11,379 bases of DNA from Alistipes sp. (GTDB taxonomy: Bacteria > Bacteroidota > Bacteroidia > Bacteroidales > Rikenellaceae): the NCBI GenBank assembly GCA_017629615.1, contig JAGBWT010000022.1, forward strand, positions 1 through 11,379, read 5' to 3'. The notes beneath the pieces are model-generated. The model worked only from the letters and a program-made list of their open reading frames with translations, had not been told where the DNA came from and did not search any database. Shown piece after piece: positions 1 to 6,040 of this stretch. Every line of letters starts with the position of its first letter. Position 1 is the first letter of the stretch. The translations under genes and the position numbers were made by a program.

Positions 1-13
1 AAAAATTGCATTT

Positions 14-129
14 TAGGCACGCATTTGCCAGGCTTACGAAAATCCCCAAGGCAGGAGCATACTTGGCGTATGTGACTGTCTTGGGGATTAAGTGTAACGC
101 AGCAAATGCTGCCTACAAATCAATTTTTA
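14..129 (-). repeat. Palindromic intergenic element, copy 0 (behind efp)
   Basis: A long imperfect hairpin fills the space behind efp. The outer stem pairs 14-19 with 110-115 and 21-28 with 102-109 (one bulged base at 20). The middle stem pairs 41-54 with 76-89 (one G-T pair). The tip pairs 58-62 with 68-72. On the minus strand the tip reads TCACATA-N7-TATGCT (75 down to 56), the same core and spacing as in the elements at 3196 and 4422. AAATTG, next to the efp stop codon, lies 46 nt from the core, as in the other copies. It may act as the efp terminator or an mRNA 3'-end stabiliser, though only a modest T-rich stretch (minus strand, near 1-14) follows it. The pairing and shared core are seen directly; membership of a repeat family is inference from three copies. 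Confidence 0.65.
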
Positions 130-699
130 CTTGATGCGCTCGTAATACTCACGAGTACGAGTATCAACACGAATCTTGTCGCCTGTATTGATAAACAAAG
201 GCACCTTGATAGTTGCACCGGTGTTTACGGTTGCAGGTTTGAGCGAGTTGGTCGAAGCGGTGTCGCCCTTGATACCAGGCTCGGTGTAGGTAACCTCCAT
301 ATCGACGATTGGCGGAAGCTCAGCCGAGAGAACGGTCTCCTTCTCGGTGTGGAACATAACCTCGACAACCTGACCATCAGCCATCAGGTCGTAGTTGTTG
401 ATGAGGCTCTTCTCGATGTTAATCTCCTCGAAGGTCTCGCAGTTCATAAAGTGTGCGCCCAAATCGTCCTCATAGGTGAACTGGTATGGACGGCGCTCAA
501 CGCGAACCTGCTCAATCTTCTGGCTTACCGACGAGAAGGTGTTTTCGAGAACGCGGCCATTCTCCAAGTTTTTGAGTTTCGAACGAACGAAAGCAGGGCC
601 TTTGCCCGGCTTGCAGTGCTGGAAATCGACAACGAGGAAGGTCTTGTTGTCCATCTCGATACACATACCGATTTTGATATCAGCTGCTGTAATTGTCAT
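127..699 (-). CDS. efp: Translation elongation factor P
   Basis: EF-P binds between the P and E sites of the ribosome and relieves stalling at polyproline stretches; it acts in the cytoplasm. The 190-residue product is close to the usual length of about 188. It shows the N-terminal KOW-like domain (about 1-65), whose loop HCKPGKGPAF at 28-37 carries the conserved Lys33 at the tip that is modified in many bacteria, followed by the two OB-like domains with the family's conserved pattern near 115-190. No modification enzyme (EpmA/EpmB type) lies in the window, so the state of Lys33 is unknown. The ATG at 697-699 fits the family start. The gene lies 97 bp downstream of ubiX in the same direction, with a possible promoter of its own in that gap. 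A long hairpin element begins right after the stop codon. Confidence 0.97.
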   Translation of the reverse strand: MTITAADIKIGMCIEMDNKTFLVVDFQHCKPGKGPAFVRSKLKNLENGRVLENTFSSVSQKIEQVRVERRPYQFTYEDDLGAHFMNCETFEEINIEKSLINNYDLMADGQVVEVMFHTEKETVLSAELPPIVDMEVTYTEPGIKGDTASTNSLKPATVNTGATIKVPLFINTGDKIRVDTRTREYYERIK

Positions 700-738
700 A
701 ATTGTAAAATATTTAGTGTTTTATACTTTTTTCCGCCG

Positions 739-766
739 CAAAATTACAAAAATATACTTAAAACAA
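739..766 (-). promoter_or_regulatory. Possible efp promoter
   Basis: In the AT-rich gap between ubiX and efp, the minus strand reads TTG (766-764), 17 bases, then TAATTTTG (746-739), which matches the Bacteroidetes -7 consensus TAnnTTTG. The spacing is a little shorter than the usual 19. It would give a leader of about 30-40 nt before the efp ATG. The AT-rich context makes chance matches likely. Confidence 0.4.
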
Positions 767-796
767 GAAAGTTAAGCAGATTTTTACAATTTTTTG

Positions 797-1348
797 CTAC
801 TCTGCGCCCCATTCGTAGTGGGGCATTTCGAGGCCAAGCAGGGCAACGATACGCTCGACGACGGTCATCGTCAGAGCCTCGATAGTTTGTGGTCGGGAGT
901 AGAACGATGGCGAAGCGGGCAAGACAACAGCCCCCGCCTCGGTGAGGGTTGTCATATTGCGAAGATGAATGAGCGAGAGCGGCGTTTCGCGCACGACGAC
1001 AATCAGTCGGCGACGCTCTTTGAGCATCACATCGGCCGCACGCTCGATAAGCGACTGCGAGATGCCCGAGGCTATGCGACCCAACGTACCGACGCTCGAT
1101 GGCACGATGACCATCGCCTCCCACCTTGCCGAGCCACTTGCAGGCGAGGCAAAGAGGTCGTCGTTATCGAACTCCACAATTTTGGGCGAGCGAGGCAGCT
1201 CCACCCCCTCGGCCTCGACAACAGCACGAGCATTGGCACTATACACCAAAACAATCTGCTCGACACGCTCACAAGCGACAAGTTGCGTGAGCAATCCGCG
1301 AGCATATACGGCGCCACTTGCAGCCGTTACGGCAACGACAATCTTCAT
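797..1348 (-). CDS. ubiX: Flavin prenyltransferase UbiX
   Basis: UbiX joins a dimethylallyl group to FMN, making the prenylated FMN cofactor used by UbiD-type decarboxylases. The 183-residue product has the usual length and family motifs in order: the N-terminal phosphate-binding turn TAASG at 8-12 (most relatives have TGASG, so there is one Gly-to-Ala change), PSSVGTLGRIASG at 83-95, RETPLS at 120-125 and PASPSFYSRP at 144-153. The ATG at 1346-1348 lies one base from the stop codon of the upstream deacetylase, so the two are probably translated from one mRNA. The UbiD partner is not in the window, so the pathway served (quinone or aromatic acid metabolism) cannot be told from here. A catabolic Pad1-type role is possible but less likely without a neighbouring decarboxylase. 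Confidence 0.95.
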   Translation of the reverse strand: MKIVVAVTAASGAVYARGLLTQLVACERVEQIVLVYSANARAVVEAEGVELPRSPKIVEFDNDDLFASPASGSARWEAMVIVPSSVGTLGRIASGISQSLIERAADVMLKERRRLIVVVRETPLSLIHLRNMTTLTEAGAVVLPASPSFYSRPQTIEALTMTVVERIVALLGLEMPHYEWGAE

Positions 1349-1349
1349 C

Positions 1350-1958
1350 TTACAGTTCGATTATTTTACATTTCAGACCCTTTTCGCGCAGATATTGCAA
1401 CGTGCGCGGCAGGGCATAACTCATATTACGAAAGGCCTTTTCGCTATCGTGAAAGACCACTATCGACCCCGCCTCGACGTGCTTCACGACGTTTTGCAGA
1501 CAGCGCTCGGGCGAGAGCGCACGGTTGTAGTCGCGCGACACAATATCCCACATCACAATCTTGTAGTGCTTGGCTACGGCCCGCATCTGCGACGGCGTCA
1601 CGCGGGCATAGGGCGGACGGAAGAGTTCGGAGTGGACCAGCGTACCCGCAAAAGCGATATCCTCCAAATAGCGTTCGAGCGACATACCCCACCCCTGTTG
1701 GTGCGAATAGGTCTGGTTGCCGACCTTGTGACCCGCCTCGACTATGCGCTGATAGAGGTCGGGATACATCTCGACATTCTTGCCCAGCACGAAGAAGGTA
1801 GCCTTGGCGTTATACTTGTCGAGCGTCGATAGAATCCACTCCGTAACGCCGGGCGTAGGGCCATCGTCGAAGGTGAGAAATACACCCTCGTCGTCCTCAA
1901 TCTCCCATATCAGGTCGGGCATCAGCCGACGGATAAATTTTGGCGGTTTAAGTTTCAT
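1350..1958 (-). CDS. Polysaccharide deacetylase (CE4 / NodB fold) with altered zinc motif
   Basis: CE4 enzymes remove N- or O-acetyl groups from cell-wall or extracellular polysaccharides. The 202-residue product is almost entirely one NodB domain: TFDDG at 29-33 (catalytic base and metal Asp), the second motif at 81-86, RPPY at 114-117, WDIVSRDY at 137-144 and VFHDS at 168-172. The second motif, normally NHTxSH, reads NQTYSH, so the first metal-binding His is Gln82 (codon at 1713-1715). There is no signal peptide or clear membrane segment, which is odd for an envelope enzyme. The ATG at 1958 is chosen because homology starts there; an in-frame ATG at 2063 would add 35 residues of AT-rich promoter sequence. 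It overlaps no gene and is followed after one base by ubiX. The fold is certain; activity is uncertain. Confidence 0.9.
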   Translation of the reverse strand: MKLKPPKFIRRLMPDLIWEIEDDEGVFLTFDDGPTPGVTEWILSTLDKYNAKATFFVLGKNVEMYPDLYQRIVEAGHKVGNQTYSHQQGWGMSLERYLEDIAFAGTLVHSELFRPPYARVTPSQMRAVAKHYKIVMWDIVSRDYNRALSPERCLQNVVKHVEAGSIVVFHDSEKAFRNMSYALPRTLQYLREKGLKCKIIEL

Positions 1959-1980
1959 CGCTTGCCGTTCTGGTCGAGTG

Positions 1981-1988
1981 CAAATGTA
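1981..1988 (-). promoter_or_regulatory. Candidate -7 box for the deacetylase-ubiX pair
   Basis: The minus strand reads TACATTTG at 1988-1981, a full match to TAnnTTTG, 22 bp before the chosen ATG. No convincing -33 TTG lies at the usual distance. The box supports the shorter start of the deacetylase gene, because a start at 2063 would lie upstream of it. Confidence 0.45.
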
Positions 1989-2006
1989 GCCAAAATTAGG
2001 CAATAA

Positions 2007-2038
2007 TTTTGCATTTGCACAAATTATATATATATTTG
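2007..2038 (+). promoter_or_regulatory. Bacteroidetes-type promoter of the DUF4837 gene
   Basis: TTTTG at 2007-2011 and TATATTTG at 2031-2038 are separated by exactly 19 bases, matching the Bacteroidetes primary sigma consensus (-33 TTTG, -7 TAnnTTTG). A transcript would start near 2044, giving a leader of about 33 nt. It is divergent from the -7 box at 1981-1988, so the two transcription units share a control region of about 120 bp. Confidence 0.7.
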
Positions 2039-2076
2039 TTACAACAAACTCCTCTAACCGCATTAAATTTCTACCT

Positions 2077-3117
2077 ATGAATAGTTTTTATCGCTTATCG
2101 ATTGTTGTCGCCGCTGCGCTTATGTTCGTTGGGTGCGACAGCTTCAACACTTTGACCAAAAACAAGAAGGCCTCACAAGGCGCACCATACGAACTGCTCG
2201 TGGTCTGCAATGCACCCGAGTGGGAGGGCGAAGTCGGCACGGCTCTGCGCGCACTGCTCCAACAACCCGTTGCAATGCTCAACCAGGAGGAGCCGATGTT
2301 CAACGTTCTACGCATCACAACTCGCGATTTTAAGTCGCTGTTGGTAGACCATCGCAACATTCTGAAAGTTGTCGTCTCGCCAAAGGTTAGCGAGGCGGCT
2401 ATCGCTGCACAATACGACCTCACGGCAGCACCACAAATCGTATTGACCTTCCAAGCCCCTACGCAACAGGCTATGGTCGAGTACCTCAACACCAACGGCA
2501 AGCAACTATTGGAGGTCTTGGAGTTGGCCGAGCGCGAGCGTACTGTGCAGGCAGCCAAACGCCACAGCGTAAAGGTTATCAACGACCTCGTTCGCTCCGA
2601 GTTTGGCGTCACGATGCACTGCCCGCAGGGCTACGAATTTCGCTCCCAAAGCGAGGATTTCCTCTGGGTATCATACGAATTTCCCGTTGCCAGCCAGGGC
2701 TTCTTTATCTACACCTACCCTTATCGTGGTGGCAAGTCGCTCTCGACCGAGAGCCTGATTGCTATGCGCAACATCTTCGCAAAACGTATCCCCGGCCCTT
2801 CGGAGGGGTCGTATATGACCACCGTCGAGCAGATTCCCGATGCCGATGGCAAGAACTACACACCGATACGTCCATCGTATAGGATTGTGAAAATCGGCGG
2901 TCGCGAATGGATTGAGATGCGCGGTTTTTGGGACGTTGCCGGCGACTTTATGGGTGGCCCATTTGTCAGCTATACCACCATCAACGAGGCTACGAACCAA
3001 GTCCTTACACTCGACTGCTACGTCTATTCGCCAAAGAACGACAAACGCAACCACCTGCGCGCCTTGGAGCATCTGCCATACCTGATTTCGTTCCCTACGG
3101 CAGCACCAGCCAATTAA
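2077..3117 (+). CDS. DUF4837 family lipoprotein
   Basis: The function of this family is not known; it is found in Bacteroidetes. The 346-residue product starts with a short basic and hydrophobic signal peptide that ends in the lipobox FVGC, so Cys20 is the likely lipidated residue and the mature protein sits on an envelope membrane. The next residues (D21, S22) give no clear surface-export signal. The rest is soluble, with an aromatic-rich middle (about 190-220) and a Trp/Gly-rich stretch (about 265-300, containing REWIEMRGFWDVAGDFMGG). The ATG at 2077 lies just behind a good promoter. It is a single-gene unit: divergent from the deacetylase, ended by a terminator at 3148, and convergent with glf. 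The assignment to DUF4837 is from overall pattern memory, not a search. Confidence 0.85.
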   Translation: MNSFYRLSIVVAAALMFVGCDSFNTLTKNKKASQGAPYELLVVCNAPEWEGEVGTALRALLQQPVAMLNQEEPMFNVLRITTRDFKSLLVDHRNILKVVVSPKVSEAAIAAQYDLTAAPQIVLTFQAPTQQAMVEYLNTNGKQLLEVLELAERERTVQAAKRHSVKVINDLVRSEFGVTMHCPQGYEFRSQSEDFLWVSYEFPVASQGFFIYTYPYRGGKSLSTESLIAMRNIFAKRIPGPSEGSYMTTVEQIPDADGKNYTPIRPSYRIVKIGGREWIEMRGFWDVAGDFMGGPFVSYTTINEATNQVLTLDCYVYSPKNDKRNHLRALEHLPYLISFPTAAPAN

Positions 3118-3150
3118 GGATTTAGGATTAAGAGATTTAAGAGATTAGGG
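3113..3150 (+). repeat. Degenerate ATT-AAGG tandem repeat at the DUF4837 stop codon
   Basis: Five head-to-tail units of 7-9 bp each begin with ATT: ATTAAGG, ATTTAGG, ATTAAGAG, ATTTAAGAG and ATTAGGG. The TAA stop codon (3115-3117) lies in the first unit. The last unit feeds into the terminator stem. Confidence 0.6.
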
Positions 3151-3177
3151 TCGCTATTCGGTAGCGGCTCTTTTTTT
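3148..3177 (+). terminator. Intrinsic terminator of the DUF4837 gene
   Basis: A 9-bp stem pairs 3148-3156 with 3162-3170 (including G-T pairs) around a TTCGG loop, followed at once by seven T (3171-3177). It lies 30 bp after the stop codon. A run of eight G (3180-3187) follows after GT. Confidence 0.85.
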
Positions 3178-3195
3178 GTGGGGGGGGCAAAACAA

Positions 3196-3282
3196 GGTAA
3201 CGAAAGCGCAGCATAGTAAACCTATGTGAGCATTTCGTTATCCGCAGAGCGGTGCAAAATTTACCAATCAGAACGATTTTAA
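3196..3282 (-). repeat. Palindromic intergenic element, copy 1 (behind glf)
   Basis: Inner stem: TAACGAAA (3198-3205) pairs with TTTCGTTA (3233-3240), then CATAG (3212-3216) with CTATG (3222-3226) around a 5-nt loop. On the minus strand the core is TCACATA-N7-TATGCT (3229 down to 3210), 45 nt from the edge motif AAAATCG (3280-3274). The segment 3202-3236 matches 4444-4478 at 32 of 35 positions, and the last 14 bases (3267-3280) match 4510-4523 exactly. The edge runs into glf: the glf codons K-S-F and the TGA stop fall inside the repeat. Confidence 0.8.
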
Positions 3283-4362
3283 CACCTTCTCGACAACCTG
3301 ATGCATATCATAATAACAATAGTCGGCCAATCGACCACCGAAGAGATATTTGGTTTCGGAGTCGGCAAGAGCGCGATACTTTGCATAGAGGGCGGTGTTA
3401 TGAGGGTCGTTTACGGGATAATAAGGCTCGGCACCCTCGCTCCACTCGATAGGATATTCGCGCGTAATAATGGTATGGTCGGCACCTCTATCCTCGAAGT
3501 GCTTATGTTCGATAATGCGGGTAAAAGGGGTTTCGCGGTCGGTATAATTGACCACCGCTGCACCCTGAAAATCGCGTTGCGAGAGTCGCTCCTCCTCAAA
3601 TCGTAGCGAGCGATACTCCAATGCCCCGAAGCGGTAGTCGTAGAAGCGGTCGAGTTCGCCCGTATAGAGAACCCTCTCGGCCATTGCATCAAAGGCATTG
3701 CGATCGGAGAAGTAGTCGGTCGAAAGTCGTATCTCGACACCCTCCAACAGCCCCTCAAAGAGTGGATTGTAGCCACCGACAGGGATACCTTGATAGGTAT
3801 CGTTGAAGTAGTTGTTGTTGCGCTCGAAGCGAAGTGGCAAACGGCGGATTATCCACGCAGGAAGTTCCGCGCAACTGCGACCCCACTGCTTCTCGGTGTA
3901 GCCCTTGATAAGTCGCTCGAAGATGTCGCGACCAACCAACGACAACGCCTGCTCCTCCAAGTTCGCAGGCTCGCGGTCGAGGTGGAGTCGTTGCTCCTCG
4001 ATTTTGGCTTGCGCATCCTCGGCCCTCTTTACACCCCACAGCGCATCGAAGGTGTTTAGATTAAAGGGTAGTGGATAGATTGAGCCTTTATAGTTGGCAA
4101 GTGGCGAATGGGTAAATGGGCGAAACTCAACGAATTGATTGACAAAATCCCAAACCTCACGATTTGATGTGTGGAAGATGTGCGCTCCGTACTTATGGAC
4201 AAAGACACCCTCCTGCTCCTCGCAGTAGCAGTTTCCGCCCGTGTGGTTACGACGGTCGATGACAAGCACTCGCAGTCCCGCTTTATGGGCGCGATAGGCA
4301 GCCACAGCACCGTAGAGTCCGGCCCCGACAATGAGCAAATCGTATTTGAATGCAAAATTCAA
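3268..4362 (-). CDS. glf: UDP-galactopyranose mutase
   Basis: Glf is a flavoenzyme that interconverts UDP-galactopyranose and UDP-galactofuranose, the donor for galactofuranose in surface polysaccharides; it works in the cytoplasm. The 364-residue product has the expected length. It shows the FAD dinucleotide-binding loop GAGLYG at 13-18, DRRNHTGGNCY at 36-46, HKYGAHIFHTS at 56-66, the substrate lid region with GYTEKQWG at 154-161, YTGELDRFYDY at 233-243 and the C-terminal FAD segment FGGRLADYCYYDM at 341-353. Homology begins at KYDLLIVG (6-13). There is no in-frame ATG near it; the only usual start is TTG at 4362, and this codon plus the next four lie in a 7-bp tandem repeat. The last three codons and the stop lie in element copy 1. 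Galactofuranosyltransferases are not in the window. Confidence 0.95.
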   Translation of the reverse strand: MNFAFKYDLLIVGAGLYGAVAAYRAHKAGLRVLVIDRRNHTGGNCYCEEQEGVFVHKYGAHIFHTSNREVWDFVNQFVEFRPFTHSPLANYKGSIYPLPFNLNTFDALWGVKRAEDAQAKIEEQRLHLDREPANLEEQALSLVGRDIFERLIKGYTEKQWGRSCAELPAWIIRRLPLRFERNNNYFNDTYQGIPVGGYNPLFEGLLEGVEIRLSTDYFSDRNAFDAMAERVLYTGELDRFYDYRFGALEYRSLRFEEERLSQRDFQGAAVVNYTDRETPFTRIIEHKHFEDRGADHTIITREYPIEWSEGAEPYYPVNDPHNTALYAKYRALADSETKYLFGGRLADYCYYDMHQVVEKVLKSF

Positions 4363-4390
4363 AATGCAGAATGCAAAATTAAAAATTACC
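4349..4390 (-). repeat. 7-bp tandem repeat at the glf start
   Basis: Six head-to-tail heptamers on the plus strand: AATGCAA, AATTCAA, AATGCAG, AATGCAA, AATTAAA and AATTACC. The first two units encode the glf start (minus-strand TTG at 4362 and the residues NFAF). The units contain TTTTGC-like strings on the minus strand, which resemble Bacteroidetes promoter boxes. Confidence 0.8.
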
Positions 4391-4403
4391 CATACTGCAA
4401 AAA
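4374..4403 (-). promoter_or_regulatory. Possible glf promoter inside the heptamer repeat
   Basis: The minus strand reads TTTTTG (4403-4398), 16 bases, then TAATTTTG (4381-4374), a match to TAnnTTTG formed by repeat units. The spacing is shorter than the usual 19. If it is used, the leader before the TTG at 4362 would be only a few bases. Read-through from rpoN is the alternative. Confidence 0.35.
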
Positions 4404-4421
4404 TCGTAAATGATGAGACTA

Positions 4422-4525
4422 TTTTTGTGCGATGTTAGGCGATGAAAGCGCAGCATAGCAGACCTATGCGAGCATTTCAGCGTGCGACACACTCGTACAA
4501 AAAGAACTCATCAGAACGATTTTTA
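4422..4525 (-). repeat. Palindromic intergenic element, copy 2 (behind rpoN)
   Basis: Outer stem: 4422-4432 pairs with 4493-4503 (11 bp, one G-T pair). Inner stems: TGAAA (4443-4447) with TTTCA (4475-4479), and GCATAG (4453-4458) with CTATGC (4464-4469). The minus-strand core TCGCATA-N7-TATGCT (4471 down to 4452) lies 46 nt from the edge AAATCG, which directly follows the rpoN TAA (4525-4523). It fills the space between rpoN and glf and could end or attenuate rpoN transcription or protect its 3' end. Confidence 0.8.
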
Positions 4526-5953
4526 TATCTGTTTTCGCAAGCGTGCAACAGGTATCTCCAACATCTCGCGATACTTTGCCACCGTACGACGAGCGATGCA
4601 ATAGCCCTTTTCGTTAAGGATATTCATCAGCTGTTCATCGGTCAGAGGCTTGCGCTTGTTCTCGCCATCGATGCACTCCTGCAAAATATTCTGTATCTCG
4701 TAGCTCGACACCTCCTCGCCCGAAACGGTCTGCATAGCCTCCGAGAAGAGCGATTTCAGCAAGATAATACCAAATTGTATCTGCACATATTTGCTATTTA
4801 CCACGCGCGAAATGGTCGAGACATCGAGACCCGTGCGGTCGGCAATATCCTTCAAAATCATCGGACGCAGACTGCTGCGGTCGCCCTCCTTGAAGTATTC
4901 GCTTTGGTAGTCGAGTATGGTCTGCATCGTACGCATCAGCGTATCGTGGCGCTGCTTGATGGCCGACATAAACCACTTGGCCGAGTCGATTTTGCTCTTT
5001 ACGAACTGTATCGCTTCGCGGTCCTTGTCGCTCATACGCGCATCGGAGACACCCGCCATATTGCGGATAACCTCCAAGTAGCGACGATTGATTTTCAACT
5101 CGGGGATATTGTAGGAGTTGAGCGACAACTCGAAACGCCCATCGTGGTAGTCGAGGATAAAGTCGGGAATGATATATGGCGCACCCTCCGCCCCCTCGTC
5201 GGCAAAGAGGTTGCCGGGTTTGGGCGAGAGTCGCTGAATCTCCTGCACCGCAGCGCGGAACTCCTCCTCATCGACACCGAGGCGAGCCATCAAACGCTCA
5301 TAGTGTTTCTTGACAAACTCTTCGAAATACGACGAAAGCAGACGATAGGCAAGCTCTTTGGCCGGTGTATCGAGCGGTTGGGCATCGAGTTGCAAGAGCA
5401 ACGACTCGCGCAGGTCACGCGCACCGACGCCAACGGGTTCGAGGTGCTGTATTATCGAGAGCAGACGCTCCAACTCTTCGACCCCGACCTCGACACCAAT
5501 CGAGAAGGCTATATCGTCGGAGAGCGATTGCAGGTCGCGGCGCAGATAGCCATCGCCATCAATGCTGCCGACGATAAACAACGCAAGTTGCCGCTCGCGC
5601 TCCGAGAGGTTGCGAAAACCGAGCTGCTCGACAAGCGATTCGTGCAACGACCTTCCGCCCGAAATCTGAACGCTTCGCGGACGGTCGTCCTTCGAAAAGT
5701 GGTTCAGGCGGCTTTTGTATGAAGGAGTATCGTCTTCGCGAAGATACTCCTCCATCGAAATCTCCTTTGGAGGATTCTCGTCGGCCGTTTCCGACTGCGC
5801 CTCCTCTTCGAGTACTATATTCTCCTCAATCTCCTGTTTTATGCGCTGTTCGAGCAACGCTACCGGCAACTCCAACAGTTTTATCATCTGAATCTGCTGG
5901 GGCGACAGCTTTTGTTGCTGAACGAGCGTTTGTGTTTGTCCGAGTAGTGCCAT
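4523..5953 (-). CDS. rpoN: RNA polymerase sigma-54 factor
   Basis: Sigma-54 directs RNA polymerase to -24/-12 promoters and needs an AAA+ activator to open them. The 476-residue product has the full family layout: a Gln/Leu-rich activator-contact region (about 1-50, with QQKLSPQQIQMIKLLELP), an acidic linker (about 50-90), the core-binding domain (about 100-290), a helix-turn-helix segment around LKDIADRTGLDVSTISRVVN, and the RpoN box ARRTVAKYRE at 454-463, which reads the -24 element. The ATG at 5953 fits the family start. It follows asnS after 87 bp with no clear promoter, so it is probably cotranscribed with asnS. No sigma-54 activator is in the window, and I see no obvious -24/-12 promoter upstream of the genes here. 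Confidence 0.97.
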   Translation of the reverse strand: MALLGQTQTLVQQQKLSPQQIQMIKLLELPVALLEQRIKQEIEENIVLEEEAQSETADENPPKEISMEEYLREDDTPSYKSRLNHFSKDDRPRSVQISGGRSLHESLVEQLGFRNLSERERQLALFIVGSIDGDGYLRRDLQSLSDDIAFSIGVEVGVEELERLLSIIQHLEPVGVGARDLRESLLLQLDAQPLDTPAKELAYRLLSSYFEEFVKKHYERLMARLGVDEEEFRAAVQEIQRLSPKPGNLFADEGAEGAPYIIPDFILDYHDGRFELSLNSYNIPELKINRRYLEVIRNMAGVSDARMSDKDREAIQFVKSKIDSAKWFMSAIKQRHDTLMRTMQTILDYQSEYFKEGDRSSLRPMILKDIADRTGLDVSTISRVVNSKYVQIQFGIILLKSLFSEAMQTVSGEEVSSYEIQNILQECIDGENKRKPLTDEQLMNILNEKGYCIARRTVAKYREMLEIPVARLRKQI

Positions 5954-6040
5954 TCTCTTGTTTACTATTGGTTGACAGACTGCACCATCACAGGATTTTC
6001 GTCATTTTAAGGAGGTATAGTAGCCCCACAAGGGTATCTC

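Noticed and set aside
14..115. CRISPR-like or tRNA-like structure in the hairpin behind efp
   Set aside because: There is no array of regularly spaced repeats and no cloverleaf or CCA end; it is one long imperfect hairpin.
1959..2063. Upstream ATG lengthening the deacetylase by 35 residues
   Set aside because: The added part is AT-rich promoter-like sequence containing the TACATTTG box and the promoter of the divergent gene.
3178..3187. Run of eight G after the T-run, a possible slippage (phase-variation) site
   Set aside because: It lies in untranslated sequence behind a terminator and between convergent genes, so length changes would have no evident effect on a product.
3202..4523. glf as an insertion sequence or composite transposon cargo
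   Set aside because: No transposase gene, no terminal inverted repeats around the block and no clean target-site duplication are visible; only direct repeats are supported.
4442..5722. Long open frame on the plus strand opposite rpoN
   Set aside because: It is the complement of clear rpoN codons, has no recognisable protein motifs, and arises from the codon bias of the sense gene. The same holds for the long frames opposite the GH2-like gene (7570-8748), ubiX/deacetylase (794-1832) and asnS.
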